Shown: positions 1 through 10,973, counted from the stretch's first letter. The stretch is 64,000 bases of DNA from Pyrenophora tritici-repentis (GCF_003171515.1 NC_089390.1:2294001-2358000), one strand, 5' to 3'. The notes: generated by a model not told the origin, from the sequence alone. A program made the numbers and translations.

Positions 1-1570
1 AAGATCGTTAGATTTTTCGAGGCTTCGCGATTACTTCAGCGCCTTGTACACCAGCGCAAAAGACCATATCCTGGCTCTACGAGAGGATCCATCTTACTTT
101 GCAGAGGTGTTTGAGGAACTCGCCTACCATAGCCCTAAGTTGGTTCTGAATGCCTAAAGTCTGGTTGATTCAGCTCTGGACACGGTAGAATTTCTAATGG
201 TGAAAGCCAGAGAGATAGTCATCGAAGCCTACACCATGTTCGCCGCATGGAAGGAACTCTATGAAATCCTCGACCGACTTGTAGAGGCTTTTCAAGGAAA
301 CTCGCACGATCGTTTCTCATGTCTGATGGGGGAGTTTGACTGCCGGACGAGGAATGTTTCCGTGCTATTGTCAAAAATGATTCACGGATATCATGCAACT
401 GCGCCCAACATAAGAAAATTCTACGTTCGCGAGGATGACTCCACTGCTAGCCCCAAGCTCAAGTTCATGCGTGGTAGTATTGGCACCTCTGAAGAGATTC
501 AGCTCATAGTGGCGTTCCAGCAACTCTACCACACTCTAGAAAACCCTCTTCCTGACCAAGTTTTGCATCATATCCTCGATAACATGGCAACAATCTTGAG
601 AAACAGCAAGCCTGCCAGAGACCTGATGTCTCCCAGGGTTTCAGAGCTATTCACGCAGCTGACAATCGTCGGAGAATGTCTCATGCATTGCTCTCTATGG
701 CGAGAAACACCAAAAGGATATGCTGTTGACCACGATATGCCACATTCGCACGATGAGAAATTTCTCAAATGGCTCTATCATCCCGACTGTTGTCAACTTC
801 CGGTGCAGTCTATCAATCCCTTCCGCGGGAAGCTAGCATATCCCGTCCACAAAGTCCGCAACAGTCATAACGTCAAGACTATGCGTACTGTAGAGGCGAA
901 CCTAGACAAATTCTGGGAGTGCGTTGATAGATTCTATCAGAGGACAACGGGAATATCACAGCATAGAGTCATCAAACAATGCATCTCAGAAAGTGGTCGC
1001 ATGCAGCGCACGCCGTCTTGGGAAGAGCCCTGGACCACAAAGCCGAAACCACAAGAGATACAAAAATATGTCTACCGACCGTTCTCAAGGATCTACCACG
1101 ATGCAAGTTCTTAGGTCACAGGCACATTCAACAAATTGGCTATCCAAGAGAAGGTCAAGAACAAGACCAAAGGCAATGCTGCTGCTCCTAAAGTGGTAGA
1201 GCCCGCTGCTGACAGCAATGCCCCAGCGCATGAGACGAGCGCACCCCCGCAGACATTCAAGCTCGACAGGCGCACCTACAAGACAATGAGGGCATTGTTC
1301 CACGTTTCCTGTTCCGACACCGAGGACTTCCCCAAGGCAATAAAATGGGATGAGTTCAAGCGAGCAATGGTTAGGCTAGGTTTCGCTACGGAGAAACTGC
1401 AAGGATCCGCTTAGCAGTTCACACCTGGCGATGGTGTCAATATTGAACGTGGTATACATTTTCACGAGCCGCACCCTGACAGCGATATCCCGTACGTTAT
1501 GGTGAGGCGATTTGGAAGGAAGCTGGAGCGTGTGTATGGGTGGAATGCCGATACGTTTAGGTTAGTTTGA
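1..1570 (+). pseudogene. Dead copy of a large fungal hypothetical gene (DUF6604-like), 5' truncated by window edge
   Basis: One reading frame stays coding-like from base 2 to a terminal TGA at 1568-1570 but is cut by three in-frame stops: TAA at 155-157, TAG at 1112-1114 and TAG at 1412-1414. Recognisable blocks are AKDHILALREDP near the left edge, a middle helical region, and a C-terminal block containing ERGIHFHEPHP and RRFGRKLERVYGW. These match what I remember of a family of large ascomycete proteins (DUF6604 type) of unknown function. No indels break the frame, so the decay is by point mutation only. Each stop can be restored by one transition at a CpA site (CAA to TAA, CAG to TAG, TGG to TAG on the complement). 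The N-terminal part lies outside the window. Family identity is from memory and the product is certainly not full length. Confidence 0.75.
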
Positions 1571-1813
1571 GGATTGCGGTGTCAGTATTGGGAGAGTGAA
1601 GAGATGATTGTGGAGACTATGACGGTCTGGATTGCACTTTGTAAGATACAAATTCTGGAGAGGTGTCTAGAACACAGAAGGAATCAGTACATGCCGAGAT
1701 CATATACATGGGGACCATTGGACAAGAGAGCAATCTAATTCTGACTTGCACAATACATTGTTAAACATTCCCAGTGAGGCATGTACATTATTACACCACT
1801 TGTATGCATGCGT

Positions 1814-2920
1814 TTATAGAAAGGACCGACCTTCTGCCATCTCCTTCGCTGCCAATGTCATACCCTCAAGCCACAGCGCCTCAACGTCCTGCTTCAACAA
1901 CTGCCGACTCGTATTATCATCAAGCAGTCTCAAGCCACGCGCATCCCGACAAGGCCGATATAGGACTTTGCTCAACTCTAAAACATGAATCGCAGCTAAG
2001 AGAAAAAGCCTGGTCGAATACTCCTGTGCCAGCGTCCCAAAAGGATCTTCACAGCCCAGGATGCAGATTAGCTCTAGTAGTTCTCTAGCCCCGTAAACGG
2101 GCAGATGCTGCTCAGATCGATGGATACCCAGAATGATGAGGAAGAGATGTAGTTTGAGCCAGTGTTTTCCAGTTGATTGACCTTCCCTGTGCAGTCCATG
2201 TAGCATCCAAGCAGCGTTTCGTATGTTGAGCCAATGCAGATTATCGTTTCCGGCGTCAAGTTGATAGCGCATTATGGCTTGCCACGTTGCCAAGGAAAGC
2301 GTAAACCCCTTCTGACAACAGCGCGCAACGCACGAGAGCGTGTTGAAGAGGCTTGTAATAGGGCAGGTTGTCCAGGTCGCTTGAGGACCGATGGAAGAGA
2401 TGCGACTGATATACCTCATTAAAGCGTTGTATTCCGGGCCAGGAAACTCCTCAAATGCCAACATGATGATGCGGACAGCGGTGGCTACCTGGTCGCCAGG
2501 AGGCGGATTCATGATGCCTGACCAGAGTCTACTGAGAAATCCCCCCTGCGTCGAGTCGCGTACGTTAAAAGTTTGGCTGTAATACTGGATAAATCGGGTA
2601 GGAGAAACCGGGGCGTCGGGAGCAAAGATCGGGGGCGAGGTACCGGTACTCGGACTCACTTGTCGCGCTCGACCTCGTCGGTCGGGAATGTTGGACGCAT
2701 TGAACAGCACGCCACGACACAGTGGACATGTGCCTGTCAAATTCCTCTGTCGCAGCCATTCTTCGAGACAGTTCTTACCGAACTGATGCCCACACGCTAT
2801 GATCTGGATGGCGACGTGCTCGGCGGTAAACGTGTCGTGACATATTGCGCAACTGACTATCTCGATGCCTGTCTCAATGAACTTTTTGGCTGACGATGGG
2901 ATGGCTTTCTGCGAATCCAT
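1814..2920 (-). CDS. RING-finger protein, probable E3 ubiquitin ligase
   Basis: Single-exon gene of 368 residues. The start is the ATG at 2920, which sits in a GCCACCATGG context; the frame runs on upstream without a better ATG. An N-terminal RING-like domain spans about residues 24-68, with C24/C27, C43/H45, C51 and C65/C68 in C-x2-C, C-G-H, C and C-P-L-C arrangement. The usual fifth zinc ligand (His or Cys at position 48) is Gly here. Downstream of a Ser/Pro linker the remainder is a helical region with no recognised motif. By family knowledge, RING proteins bring an E2 enzyme to substrates; the substrate cannot be inferred. The gene stands alone between the dead gene at the left edge and a membrane-protein gene on the same strand. 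Confidence 0.8.
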   Translation of the reverse strand: MDSQKAIPSSAKKFIETGIEIVSCAICHDTFTAEHVAIQIIACGHQFGKNCLEEWLRQRNLTGTCPLCRGVLFNASNIPDRRGRARQVSPSTGTSPPIFAPDAPVSPTRFIQYYSQTFNVRDSTQGGFLSRLWSGIMNPPPGDQVATAVRIIMLAFEEFPGPEYNALMRYISRISSIGPQATWTTCPITSLFNTLSCVARCCQKGFTLSLATWQAIMRYQLDAGNDNLHWLNIRNAAWMLHGLHREGQSTGKHWLKLHLFLIILGIHRSEQHLPVYGARELLELICILGCEDPFGTLAQEYSTRLFLLAAIHVLELSKVLYRPCRDARGLRLLDDNTSRQLLKQDVEALWLEGMTLAAKEMAEGRSFL

Positions 2921-3535
2921 GGTGGCCAAAAGTTGTATTAGCTTCTAAAATCCAAGCATGGTTCGTGGGTGTTTGCGGCAGCCGCTGCTGGTAGCAACGA
3001 ATTCGTAGTTGGGTGGCTGCCTAACAGGGTTGACTACTATGGCGCTATACCAGTAGCGTTTAGGCTCAAAATTGGGCTTAAGACATCTAAGACAGCACCA
3101 TAAACTACGCTGAACAGATGTGTTGAAATATCTTAAGACTGGTATAGTGCGCTACTACATGGTAGTCTGTCAATATAGCCCATAGCCCCATAGTGTATCT
3201 TTCTTAATCGCCTGGACAGCAGAATCTTTGATATGCAGTGTCTGTGAGGCTGTCGAAGGCTACGAGAATCTCTGGAGAGATCACAAACATCACGCGCCAA
3301 GTTTTCCCTTAGCTGTACTGGCGAGCCTGAGCAGATGAACCTACACTCTGTGCATTCAGTTCTGCTATCGCGTGTATTTATCGCCCATTAGCATGTTGGC
3401 AAGCCTATGAATTCTTAGGCTACGCCTGATTCAGCATGTGGATTGAGATGGAGTTCCTCATCTTTGATGAAGCCTAGCTGGATGGCCTGTTACGTTCCGT
3501 CCTTGCCCTTTCTTCTCTTTTTCTCCATCCGCATC
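2921..3535. other. Intergenic spacer, no gene seen
   Basis: About 600 bases between two minus-strand genes. It contains no reading frame with coding character; it must hold the RING gene promoter and the terminator of the membrane-protein gene. A pyrimidine-rich run on the plus strand near 3500-3660 is the complement of the Glu/Lys-rich tail of the next gene. Confidence 0.6.
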
Positions 3536-4554
3536 TTACTCCCCCTCATCATCTTCCTCTTGTTTCTTGTTTTCTTTTTTGCCCTTCTTCTTGTTGTCAC
3601 CTCCTTCGTCCTTCTCTTTCTCCTCCTCTTCCCCCTGTTCTTGTTCCTCTTCCCCGTCCTCAACTTGCTCTAACATAAAATTGCTCCATTTACTTGTACT
3701 TTCGAGATTCTCCGAAGCCTTTGTCGCCGAGCTACCAGACTGTCGTCTGGTTTGGCTTACGCGGACCATTTGGGTGAGAACCGCAAATTCGATCTTGAGC
3801 TTAAAGCTATGCACCAGTGATTTGAAGGTGTTCAAGATCATGTAGAGTTCCAGAAACTCCATTACGAGCAGTGCAGTGTCCATTACCAACAGAAAAATGT
3901 TCATTGCAATGAGTTGCCACATCCACTTCCGATCCTGTGCGTTGAAGTTCACACGCATCGCGTTGCGGGTCTCCCAGATATAAACACAGGATATGAAGAC
4001 TTCTTCGAAGCTGGAGAGAGTCATTTGTGTCTTTGCCATGGCTGCGTAGGTCCGAGTGTATGTGCCCGGTTGGTCCGTATACTCGCGTAGGTTGAGCATA
4101 CTGGTAGGGACACAGAGAACAACAGCCAACACGATAATCATCCACAAAATCGAGCGTACGAGTTTCCGATTCGATGAGATAAGGTGCAAACGAGAATACA
4201 GGACCAAGGACTGTCCGGGGACCATCAAGACTAGCCCAACAGTCATGAGTATGTTGTCGACGTGGGTGTCGTGTGCAACATTGTTTTGCTTCATATATGC
4301 CCCTAGGGAGCCAGTTAGTGACATGATATCAGATACATGGACGTGTACCTGCCTGTGGCGTATGTAACAGTACTAAGTACATCGACAATCAAACTCCAAA
4401 AGTAAAGACCAGAGTATCTCTTGAATGTGAAAAATACGAGAAAGAGTAATTCGATCGAGTTGTACCAGGTCATAGCCGTGAAAGCAGCCGTTGCCCGTGG
4501 AAGACCACCACCAACAGCTTCCAAATCGCTACTGGCGCTGGTGATGTTTGCCAT
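3536..4554 (-). CDS. Fungal multi-pass integral membrane protein (DUF7703-like)
   Basis: Two exons: 4353-4554 and 3536-4302, giving 322 residues from the ATG at 4554 (MANITSASSD). Exon 1 carries the family block TWYNSIELLFLVFF followed by KRYSGLYFWSL; exon 2 carries GQSLVLYSRLHL and an IWE motif in later membrane segments. I count about seven hydrophobic helices. The C-terminus is a low-complexity Glu/Lys/Gln tail of about 40 residues. Frame closure requires a GC donor (ACAG|GCAGGT at 4352) joined to a CTAG acceptor at 4303; the nearby canonical GT at 4348 puts exon 2 out of frame. The branch point CTAAC lies in the intron. This family is common in ascomycetes and has no established function. 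Confidence 0.72.
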
Positions 4555-6084
4555 CTTGTTTGAGCCGATGGAGTCCAAAGGTTGAGTGCGGGTATAGGTG
4601 CTGGAACCACAGCATTATACCAGGGAAACACCATCTGACTGAATTCGTAATAAAATGAACGGCATGCTATGCGGCAAGCCATTGACACGGTAGGGGCACA
4701 TGTGGGTCGGGAGCTCAAAGTCGAGCCCGGGCTGGTACCAAGGAATTCTCATGGCTTTCTAATTCCCTGACATAGGCGTTGAGCTAGTACATATTTGACA
4801 AGAAGGTGAGTAGCCACACGGCATCGGTCTCAGCATATTGAATTCTGAGAGTGTCGCAGAGTGGAGGCTGACACATCCACGTGGCGGCTGCGACAAAATC
4901 AAGTGAGCTTGTGTCGCACTTTAATTTTTTACAAGAACCCATGTAATTGGCACATCGGGGAGTATTCTGTTAGTGGCATCACCGATGAATTATTTTGCGG
5001 ATTCAACTTTTGACTCGGTGGTGGTGTGTCTGAAACGATGAGGGGGTGTGGAGACGATACATGCAGCCTTATCGAGGGTACAAAGCTCGCGAAATCTTAG
5101 TAGACAACTAAATTTACAGCCATTCGTCGTACGGCGTTGTGGGCTGATGCGTGGTGAAGTGATCAAAGCGACGACAGAGCGTTGTGCCGGCCTGGGCAGG
5201 AGGATAGCTGCTGACTCAGATATTACGTAAGGTAGGAGTCAACGACCAACATCTCATTCTTTAATTTGCACATTTCGATTGTCCAAAACTCATGTCAAAA
5301 TCAACCCAATGACAGGCAGTAGCTGAGACGGGTATTCACAGATTGGTACAGTTGAGTTTGGGGTGACGGAATATGTCGTTTGATATCTTCTCGATGCTTG
5401 GAACTGGCTTTGTTCATTCTAACTTCTTCTTCTGCAGCTCCCCAGTACTCTGGGCTTATATCTTGCAATCCTATGCAATCTCAAAATCTATGTGAAGTTA
5501 GTATGATCACATAAGTCGGGAGGAGAAGAGAGTAGGGATATTTTCTTGTAAAGCGCATCACTTAAAGCCGCTTTAAGGCAAGAGTCAAAAAATCTCGGAA
5601 GAGCCCTTGTCAAAATGATGTAATCAATTTTTCTTCAGTTCAATACGCCAAGGATAGGTACCGTGGTACCGTCAAGGAGATTAAAACTCCGGGCGCACAC
5701 CAAGAAATCCATCAAGCCGCTTTGACTGCCAGCCATATTACCATTGCGGAACAAACACAATAAAATGGATATTCACGGGAAGCCTTTGGTCAATGTAGAA
5801 CGTTATACTGTTTTCTACACTTAGAAAAATGTTGATTTCTATGCTCGTCGCAAATACAAGCAGCTTGCTTCCACCCGTTTTTATGCAACTACTACTGGGT
5901 CTATTTTAGCCCGAAATAATCTAAAAATGAGCATGCAGGCTATTCTTTTTCCCTAAAGAAACTATGTTAAGGTAGAACTTTGGTTGAAGTCTAGGACTTG
6001 ATACCAGGCTGCCGTGTGTTGAGTACTGTGGAGCTCTGGACACATTGAGATGCGTAGATAGACGAAAGAGCTGTAAATGCAGCA
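4555..6084. other. AT-rich gene-poor stretch
   Basis: About 1.5 kb rich in A+T with only short, non-coding-like frames. It holds a perfect 17-base palindrome at 5561-5577 and paired GGTACC motifs near 5657-5670. No gene, RNA or mobile-element end was recognised. Confidence 0.55.
5561..5577. repeat. 17-bp perfect palindrome
   Basis: CTTAAAGC, one central base, then GCTTTAAG. It lies in non-coding AT-rich DNA. No function can be assigned; it may be chance. Confidence 0.35.
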
Positions 6085-7174
6085 GTGGTTAGTACACTCA
6101 TAGGACCCCATCCTTCGACTAGCATCAACTTTCGGATCAAGTCCATTGAGAAGATGCGTGTTCAGAGCGCAGATGTTGCGCTTCAACAAGAGCGCCTTGT
6201 TGAGCCATCTGCTCTGCTTCCGCACCATCGCACTCTTCCGATTGGAACGATCCCAAATCGGAGGCTGTCGAGGAGGCTGTCGAAAAAGTGGCTGAGGAGA
6301 CTTTCGGGGTGTTCAAAAATCTCCTGAGAAGGCAACTGAAGGAACAGCCCAGGAGCCTTCAGAACACGTCCCAGACCAGTTACATAGTAGTGAGGATGTT
6401 CAGACAACCACGATCGCAGAGACCTCCATCGACTCTGCCCCAGAAGATGCCATGGCTATGGCCGATGTAGCAGCCACCGAGGAAGACGTTCTCGTCTCGG
6501 AAGCCCCTGTCACTGCTGACCATCAAACACAGGCGACAGGCAGTACTGCTATCGCCATTTTTCTTCTCGAGGCCAGATGGAGGATGTGCCGTAAGGATGA
6601 CGAGGTCAGCATCTTCAGCGAGAGCGATTCCCTGAATGGTGAAGCAATAGACGAGGTTGCGCCTAGCAGTGGAGCTTATTCCCGCCTCCCAATTACGGGA
6701 AATCTGTCGGCTTTAAATTTCAATGCCATTGTTGTCGACCATGGCATGTCGGACATTGTTCAAATCGACATAGCCAACTCCAAAACTGCAGGCTCCTAGA
6801 CTTCGAGCGCACAGCAGCAGCGATCATCAGATTCTGCCTCAAACACAACCCTTGATGATGAAGACGTGGAGATGTTGGATAGATCCCAGGCTTCCAGAGC
6901 ACAGAAGTCATCATCATGTCCTGTCCCAAAGACGACCCTTGATGATGCACACGTGACGATGGTGAATAGAGAGGATGATGGCACAGCGAATGTCGACCTT
7001 TCATCTTCAATATCCGCTCATCGGCCTGACCAGGCTTCGCTAGGTGCCAAATCGCCTACACTGGCGACAAAGAATCCCACGCATGCGACTGGAGACAAAG
7101 ATACGATTGAATCAGACGTCATGCTTGATCTCCTCCTCCAGGCTAGGCGCCAGGTAACCAGACGTCCAACCTAG
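6085..7174 (+). pseudogene. Degraded acidic, Ser/Glu-rich coding sequence
   Basis: Coding-like translation is spread over three frames. From about 6330 one frame reads as an acidic, Ala/Glu/Thr-rich protein through 7174, broken by a TAG at 6797-6799 (TCC TAG ACT, restorable to CAG). Upstream of about 6330 the same style of sequence jumps between frames (for example a SEAVEEAVEKVAEETF stretch near 6255-6300 lies in a different frame from what follows), so frameshifts are likely. No domain is recognised. It could be the 5' part of the same former gene as the open frame at 7404-8160. Introns cannot be excluded for some breaks, but the internal stop argues for decay. Confidence 0.45.
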
Positions 7175-7403
7175 TTCCTGCCTTTTTCGTCGGCATGATG
7201 GAATTTACCTTTGAGAACTCATCAGGCTGTAACGGGCTGAGCCCGAGGTCACATGACTAGGCTGCCAGCCTAGTCGCTTCCTTCCTTCTATCACTCCTTC
7301 CCCCAGCAGACCGTGGGCCGTGCACCAACCCAAACAAAGCGGGATGGCCGCCCACTTTTCTCTTCTTCTCTTCATCTCGACTGTAAATAGCATCTGGATT
7401 AGG

Positions 7404-8160
7404 TAGCTGGAATACAGTACCTACAGACCGTTCACACAGGCGTTGAAGTAATTAAGAGACACTTCACAAGTCGAGTAGATTTTGGGCGCTCCGATCCTCA
7501 TTCTAACGCTGCAAAGGCTATAGCCAAGATGAAGGAGCTCATCAACGATGGCAAGCTATACTCCCCGATACTACTGATGTGGATATGTAAGGAGGCACTA
7601 GTAGCCCAAGACCAGGACATGCAGCCCTTTCATGACCCAGTCACGCTCTACGTCGATTTCTCCAGGAGCAGGGGCCCTCTTATCCGTCTCTTTGATAGGT
7701 TTTGCGAGGCCAATTTTGAGCTCGCGAAGGAGGCCAACCCGGATGGTTGCTTGGCCTGGGATCAGATTAAGACCCTCTCCCAAAAGGAAGAGCTCTCTTG
7801 CTTTGGTTTTAAGAAGATGAGCAGCAACTCAAAGGATTTCAGGCGAGCCATCCTTGGGAAGAATATCAACAACGACTCAGAAGATTATGTACGAGCGATC
7901 ACTGGGAAGATGAGGTTCTGGTACGAAGTGAAATTGCGAGCGAAGTTACTGAGCAAGTAACTGCTGGTGAAATCGTCCACCAGATTCCCGTCCCACAAGC
8001 ATCCATTGCGCCCAGTCCTCGTGCGCCCAAGCATAGCTTCCTTGAGCACGACTGGGACCGCGCCGGAATATCGTCCGCCAAGCGTAGACGCTATAACGAG
8101 AACAAGCCTAATAAAGGCATACACTTGATCAGCTTTGACGGTCCCGATTCCTTACTTCAG
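7404..8160 (+). pseudogene. Frameshifted open frame of unknown function
   Basis: A frame open from about 7404 (first ATG 7529) runs to a stop at 7960. Around 7900-7906 coding character moves by one base: reading a GG instead of GGG gives a continuation EDEVLVRSEIASEVTEQV and onward to a stop at 8160 after GIHLISFDGPDSLLQ. The simplest reading is a single inserted base in a G run. The product is mixed charged and hydrophobic, with a basic KRRR patch in the second half; I do not recognise the family. It follows the degraded acidic region with a similar style and may be its 3' part. No canonical intron joins the two frames cleanly. Confidence 0.45.
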
Positions 8161-8979
8161 TAGAAGTCCAACTATCCGGGTACCTTCCTCGGCAAAGAAC
8201 GCACACTCGCCGAGTCACCCAAGACATGTGCAAGTCCGGATAAGATATTTGGGGCTGAGTAACTACATCCGATACAAAATTTTAAAACACGCAATCACGT
8301 ATAAATCTCTTCTCAGAGCCAACGGAGGGCGGTATCGTAGAGTGTGTGAGAAACTGGGTGTATTTACAGAATGGCTACGATGGTATTTGCTTTCGGGAAA
8401 AACTTCAAAAAGAGAAAGAAAACACCACACGCACACAGAAAGCTCTTCTCAGGTGCACAGAGAGTGAAGCGCGGAGCGTGTGAGATACCAGAAGTATTTA
8501 CTCAGGGGACTGGAAAGGATGGTGCAACTGAGATACTAAGATTCAAGGAGCTGAGAATGTGAGGGGTCAAACTGGCGACTGCAAGAGGACTGTAGGACTT
8601 AAAATAACCGGTGCGTCTGTTGAGGGATTTGTACGAGGATACTATGTGGTAGTTAGAATTTTTGGAACTATATGTGACATACAGCGTTGAGATGGGTTAC
8701 TTTTGTTGTTAGTTTGTTATTGGGGAGATAAGACAGTATACAATGAAAGTTTCTTTTTAAAGCAAGACTGTCCGTAGCGCTGTGACACATGTTGTGAATC
8801 TGGCAGGTCTACATGATGTAGTTTATAGCACGCCGTGACTGTTGACACGGCAAAGGTGTCGAATACTAGCAGTCGTTGCAACGAACAAAGTGTATAGTAT
8901 TTGATTAGTAGTGAGCAAGAGCTGGATGGAGAGATCTCCATATGTACGGTTGCGAGCTAAGCGGGAAGCTTGGTCTAAC
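8161..8979. other. Spacer left of transposon, no gene seen
   Basis: About 820 bases of unremarkable sequence with short frames only. The last bases before the transposon contain GGAAGCTTGG at 8964-8973, which is repeated in inverted form just outside the other transposon end. Confidence 0.55.
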
Positions 8980-8981
8980 TA

Positions 8982-9015
8982 ACGTGTCCGTGCGCGTGAT
9001 GCGCGGGGAACACCA
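8982..9015. repeat. Left terminal inverted repeat, 34 bp
   Basis: Runs from ACGTGTCC to GGGGAACACCA and matches the complement of the right end, except that the right end has a 17-base insertion. Bordered externally by the TA target duplication. Confidence 0.88.
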
Positions 9016-9116
9016 TATCCACTACTTCAAAAATGAAGCTATTAAGCCACGTATATAAGCTGTTATTATACGAATTTATAGAGGGGGAGTAATTAGATGC
9101 TTGCGATCAACTTGTA

Positions 9117-10973
9117 CTATCTATATTTTGATGGGAGGTTGACGTTGCGGCCACGTGATGTGAGCTTTGATGGAGGAGCTGGAGGCTCTTCTTGAACTTG
9201 AGCACCAGCGCGAGCAGCCTCAACGCGTTTTTGACGCTTGTTGTTCGATGAGGTAGCTGCTGAAGCTCTCCTCTTTCCCTTTTGGGGTAGTTGTATAGCT
9301 TTAGCAGCGTCTCTCTCCTCCTTCTGGCGCGCGCGTTCAGCTGCTTTCTCAGCTCGCTCAAGCTCCCTCATCTCCTTGAGTCTCTGCCTCTCCACACGCC
9401 TCTCCTCGAGCTCATCTTGACGCTGCAGTCGAGCCTCCTCGCGCTGCTTCTTGGACCGTGCTTTTTGGAGTTTCTCCTCCGTCTCATCTCGCTCCCGTAC
9501 TGCTTCTCTAGCTCGAGCCTCACGCAGCTTGCGAGGAGACCAGAAGACAGAGCCACCGTGATACTCCTGGCGCTGTTGAAGGTCAAGAGCTTTGCCCTTC
9601 TTCCTGTGCTTCTTTTTATGTTGAAGAGCCTCCTTTAAGCCCTCGTTCTCATGCTTTAAAAGCTCATACTGCACAGAGAGATGGTGAACGCTTGAGCGCA
9701 GCTTTCTTGCCTCATACTGATGGCTATCATTAACAGCAGCTCGTACTAGCCGATCGAGCTTTCTCCAGTCATGATCAGAGAGCCCTGACGATGAGCTTCT
9801 CTCAGCTTCTGGCGTGCTAGCAAATCTACGAAGGATAACGTTGGCATCCATCGGCCAGATCCCAGTGGCTTCGAAGGCCTTCAATATGAGGCTCTCTGTG
9901 AAGGAGGATATCCAGGCGCTCCAGAAGAGCGGGAAGAAGTCCCCTTTCTTGATTGGAATAAGGCCTTGAGCCTTATGGAGATGGTTAGTGAGCTCGTTAG
10001 AGTAGGCTTGAGAGAGTGGCTTGAACAGCACTACATCTAGCGGCTGGAGCGTATGGGTCGAATGGGGAGGAAGGATCATGAGGAGGATCCTATGGCGATC
10101 GCAGTACTTAATAAACTCCATCGTGAGGTGAGATCTATGGCCATCAAGGATGAGCAATCTCCATCTACCTGATCGTTGCTTTGTAGAGCGATCAAACACC
10201 TGCTCCAGCCAAGCTAGGCCTACGTTATCATTTGACCAGCCTGTTGGAGATGATGAGACAAAGACCTCATGTTCTCCTGCCTTGATATCTTCTACCCAAC
10301 TCGATCGTATAGCTCCATTTTTAGCTGCGTAGATAAGGGCTGGAGGCAGCGAGCTCCCATCAGCGCAGCAGCAGGCCAGGACTGTCAGAAACTCGCGTGA
10401 TCCATCCTGGAGAGATGCTCGAACCTCCTTCTTCTCCCATTGACGCCTGCTGAATATCCTCTTACTTCTGCCTATCAAGCCAATTAAGAAGCCCTTCTCA
10501 TCCATATTGTATATATCTCGAGCCTCTAGGTGATATTCGGTGATCTTTCGATGCAGCAGCTCGAAGTAGAGTCTATACTTTGACTCAGAATCAGCCAGGT
10601 GGCGCGTACGATCCATGGCGCTGGTCCACTTTGAGATGAGATGGATCTCGTGTCGGTTGATGAAGCGAGTAACCCAGCTCTCGCTGAGCTGCTGATGGGC
10701 TACTTCTGATGAGAAATTCCTGATCATCTCTCGTGTAGGAGGAATGCCTCGCTTTGTGAGCTTTTCGATATATCTCACAAGCTCTAGCTCTTGTTGTGGG
10801 TTGAGTTTCTGCTGGTTGAAGTTCTTGTCTCTTTCTGAGCTTGTCTGGCCCTGGTGCCTTCGGGTCAACGTAGATCTCACAACACCATGCTTAGCAGCAA
10901 TTTTAGTATACGAGAACTGTTCTCCTGGCTCTAGATTTTCAATATCTTCAATCGCAGCTTGAATTGGGTCCAT
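9117..10973 (-). CDS. Fot1/Pogo-type DDE transposase
   Basis: Intact single-exon ORF of 618 residues, start ATG 10973. The N-terminal third has Psq/CENP-B-like helix-turn-helix character (FSYTKIAAKHGVVRSTLTRR near residues 20-39, then a second HTH with SESWVTRFINRH near 97-108). The catalytic DDE_1-type core has D158 in NMDEKGF, D277 in LILDGHRSH and D313 in LQPLDVVLFKPL, which is DD35D spacing. The C-terminal third is a charged Arg/Glu-rich coiled coil ending in a basic Ser/Thr-rich tail. The enzyme would cut at the terminal repeats and paste into TA. The catalytic triad is complete and there is no stop or frameshift, so the protein may be functional. Confidence 0.93.
   Translation of the reverse strand: MDPIQAAIEDIENLEPGEQFSYTKIAAKHGVVRSTLTRRHQGQTSSERDKNFNQQKLNPQQELELVRYIEKLTKRGIPPTREMIRNFSSEVAHQQLSESWVTRFINRHEIHLISKWTSAMDRTRHLADSESKYRLYFELLHRKITEYHLEARDIYNMDEKGFLIGLIGRSKRIFSRRQWEKKEVRASLQDGSREFLTVLACCCADGSSLPPALIYAAKNGAIRSSWVEDIKAGEHEVFVSSSPTGWSNDNVGLAWLEQVFDRSTKQRSGRWRLLILDGHRSHLTMEFIKYCDRHRILLMILPPHSTHTLQPLDVVLFKPLSQAYSNELTNHLHKAQGLIPIKKGDFFPLFWSAWISSFTESLILKAFEATGIWPMDANVILRRFASTPEAERSSSSGLSDHDWRKLDRLVRAAVNDSHQYEARKLRSSVHHLSVQYELLKHENEGLKEALQHKKKHRKKGKALDLQQRQEYHGGSVFWSPRKLREARAREAVRERDETEEKLQKARSKKQREEARLQRQDELEERRVERQRLKEMRELERAEKAAERARQKEERDAAKAIQLPQKGKRRASAATSSNNKRQKRVEAARAGAQVQEEPPAPPSKLTSRGRNVNLPSKYR

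Noticed and set aside
3443..3845. Plus-strand frames rich in Phe/Leu or Ser near 3500-3800
   Set aside because: Complement of the Glu/Lys-rich C-terminal tail of the DUF7703-like gene.
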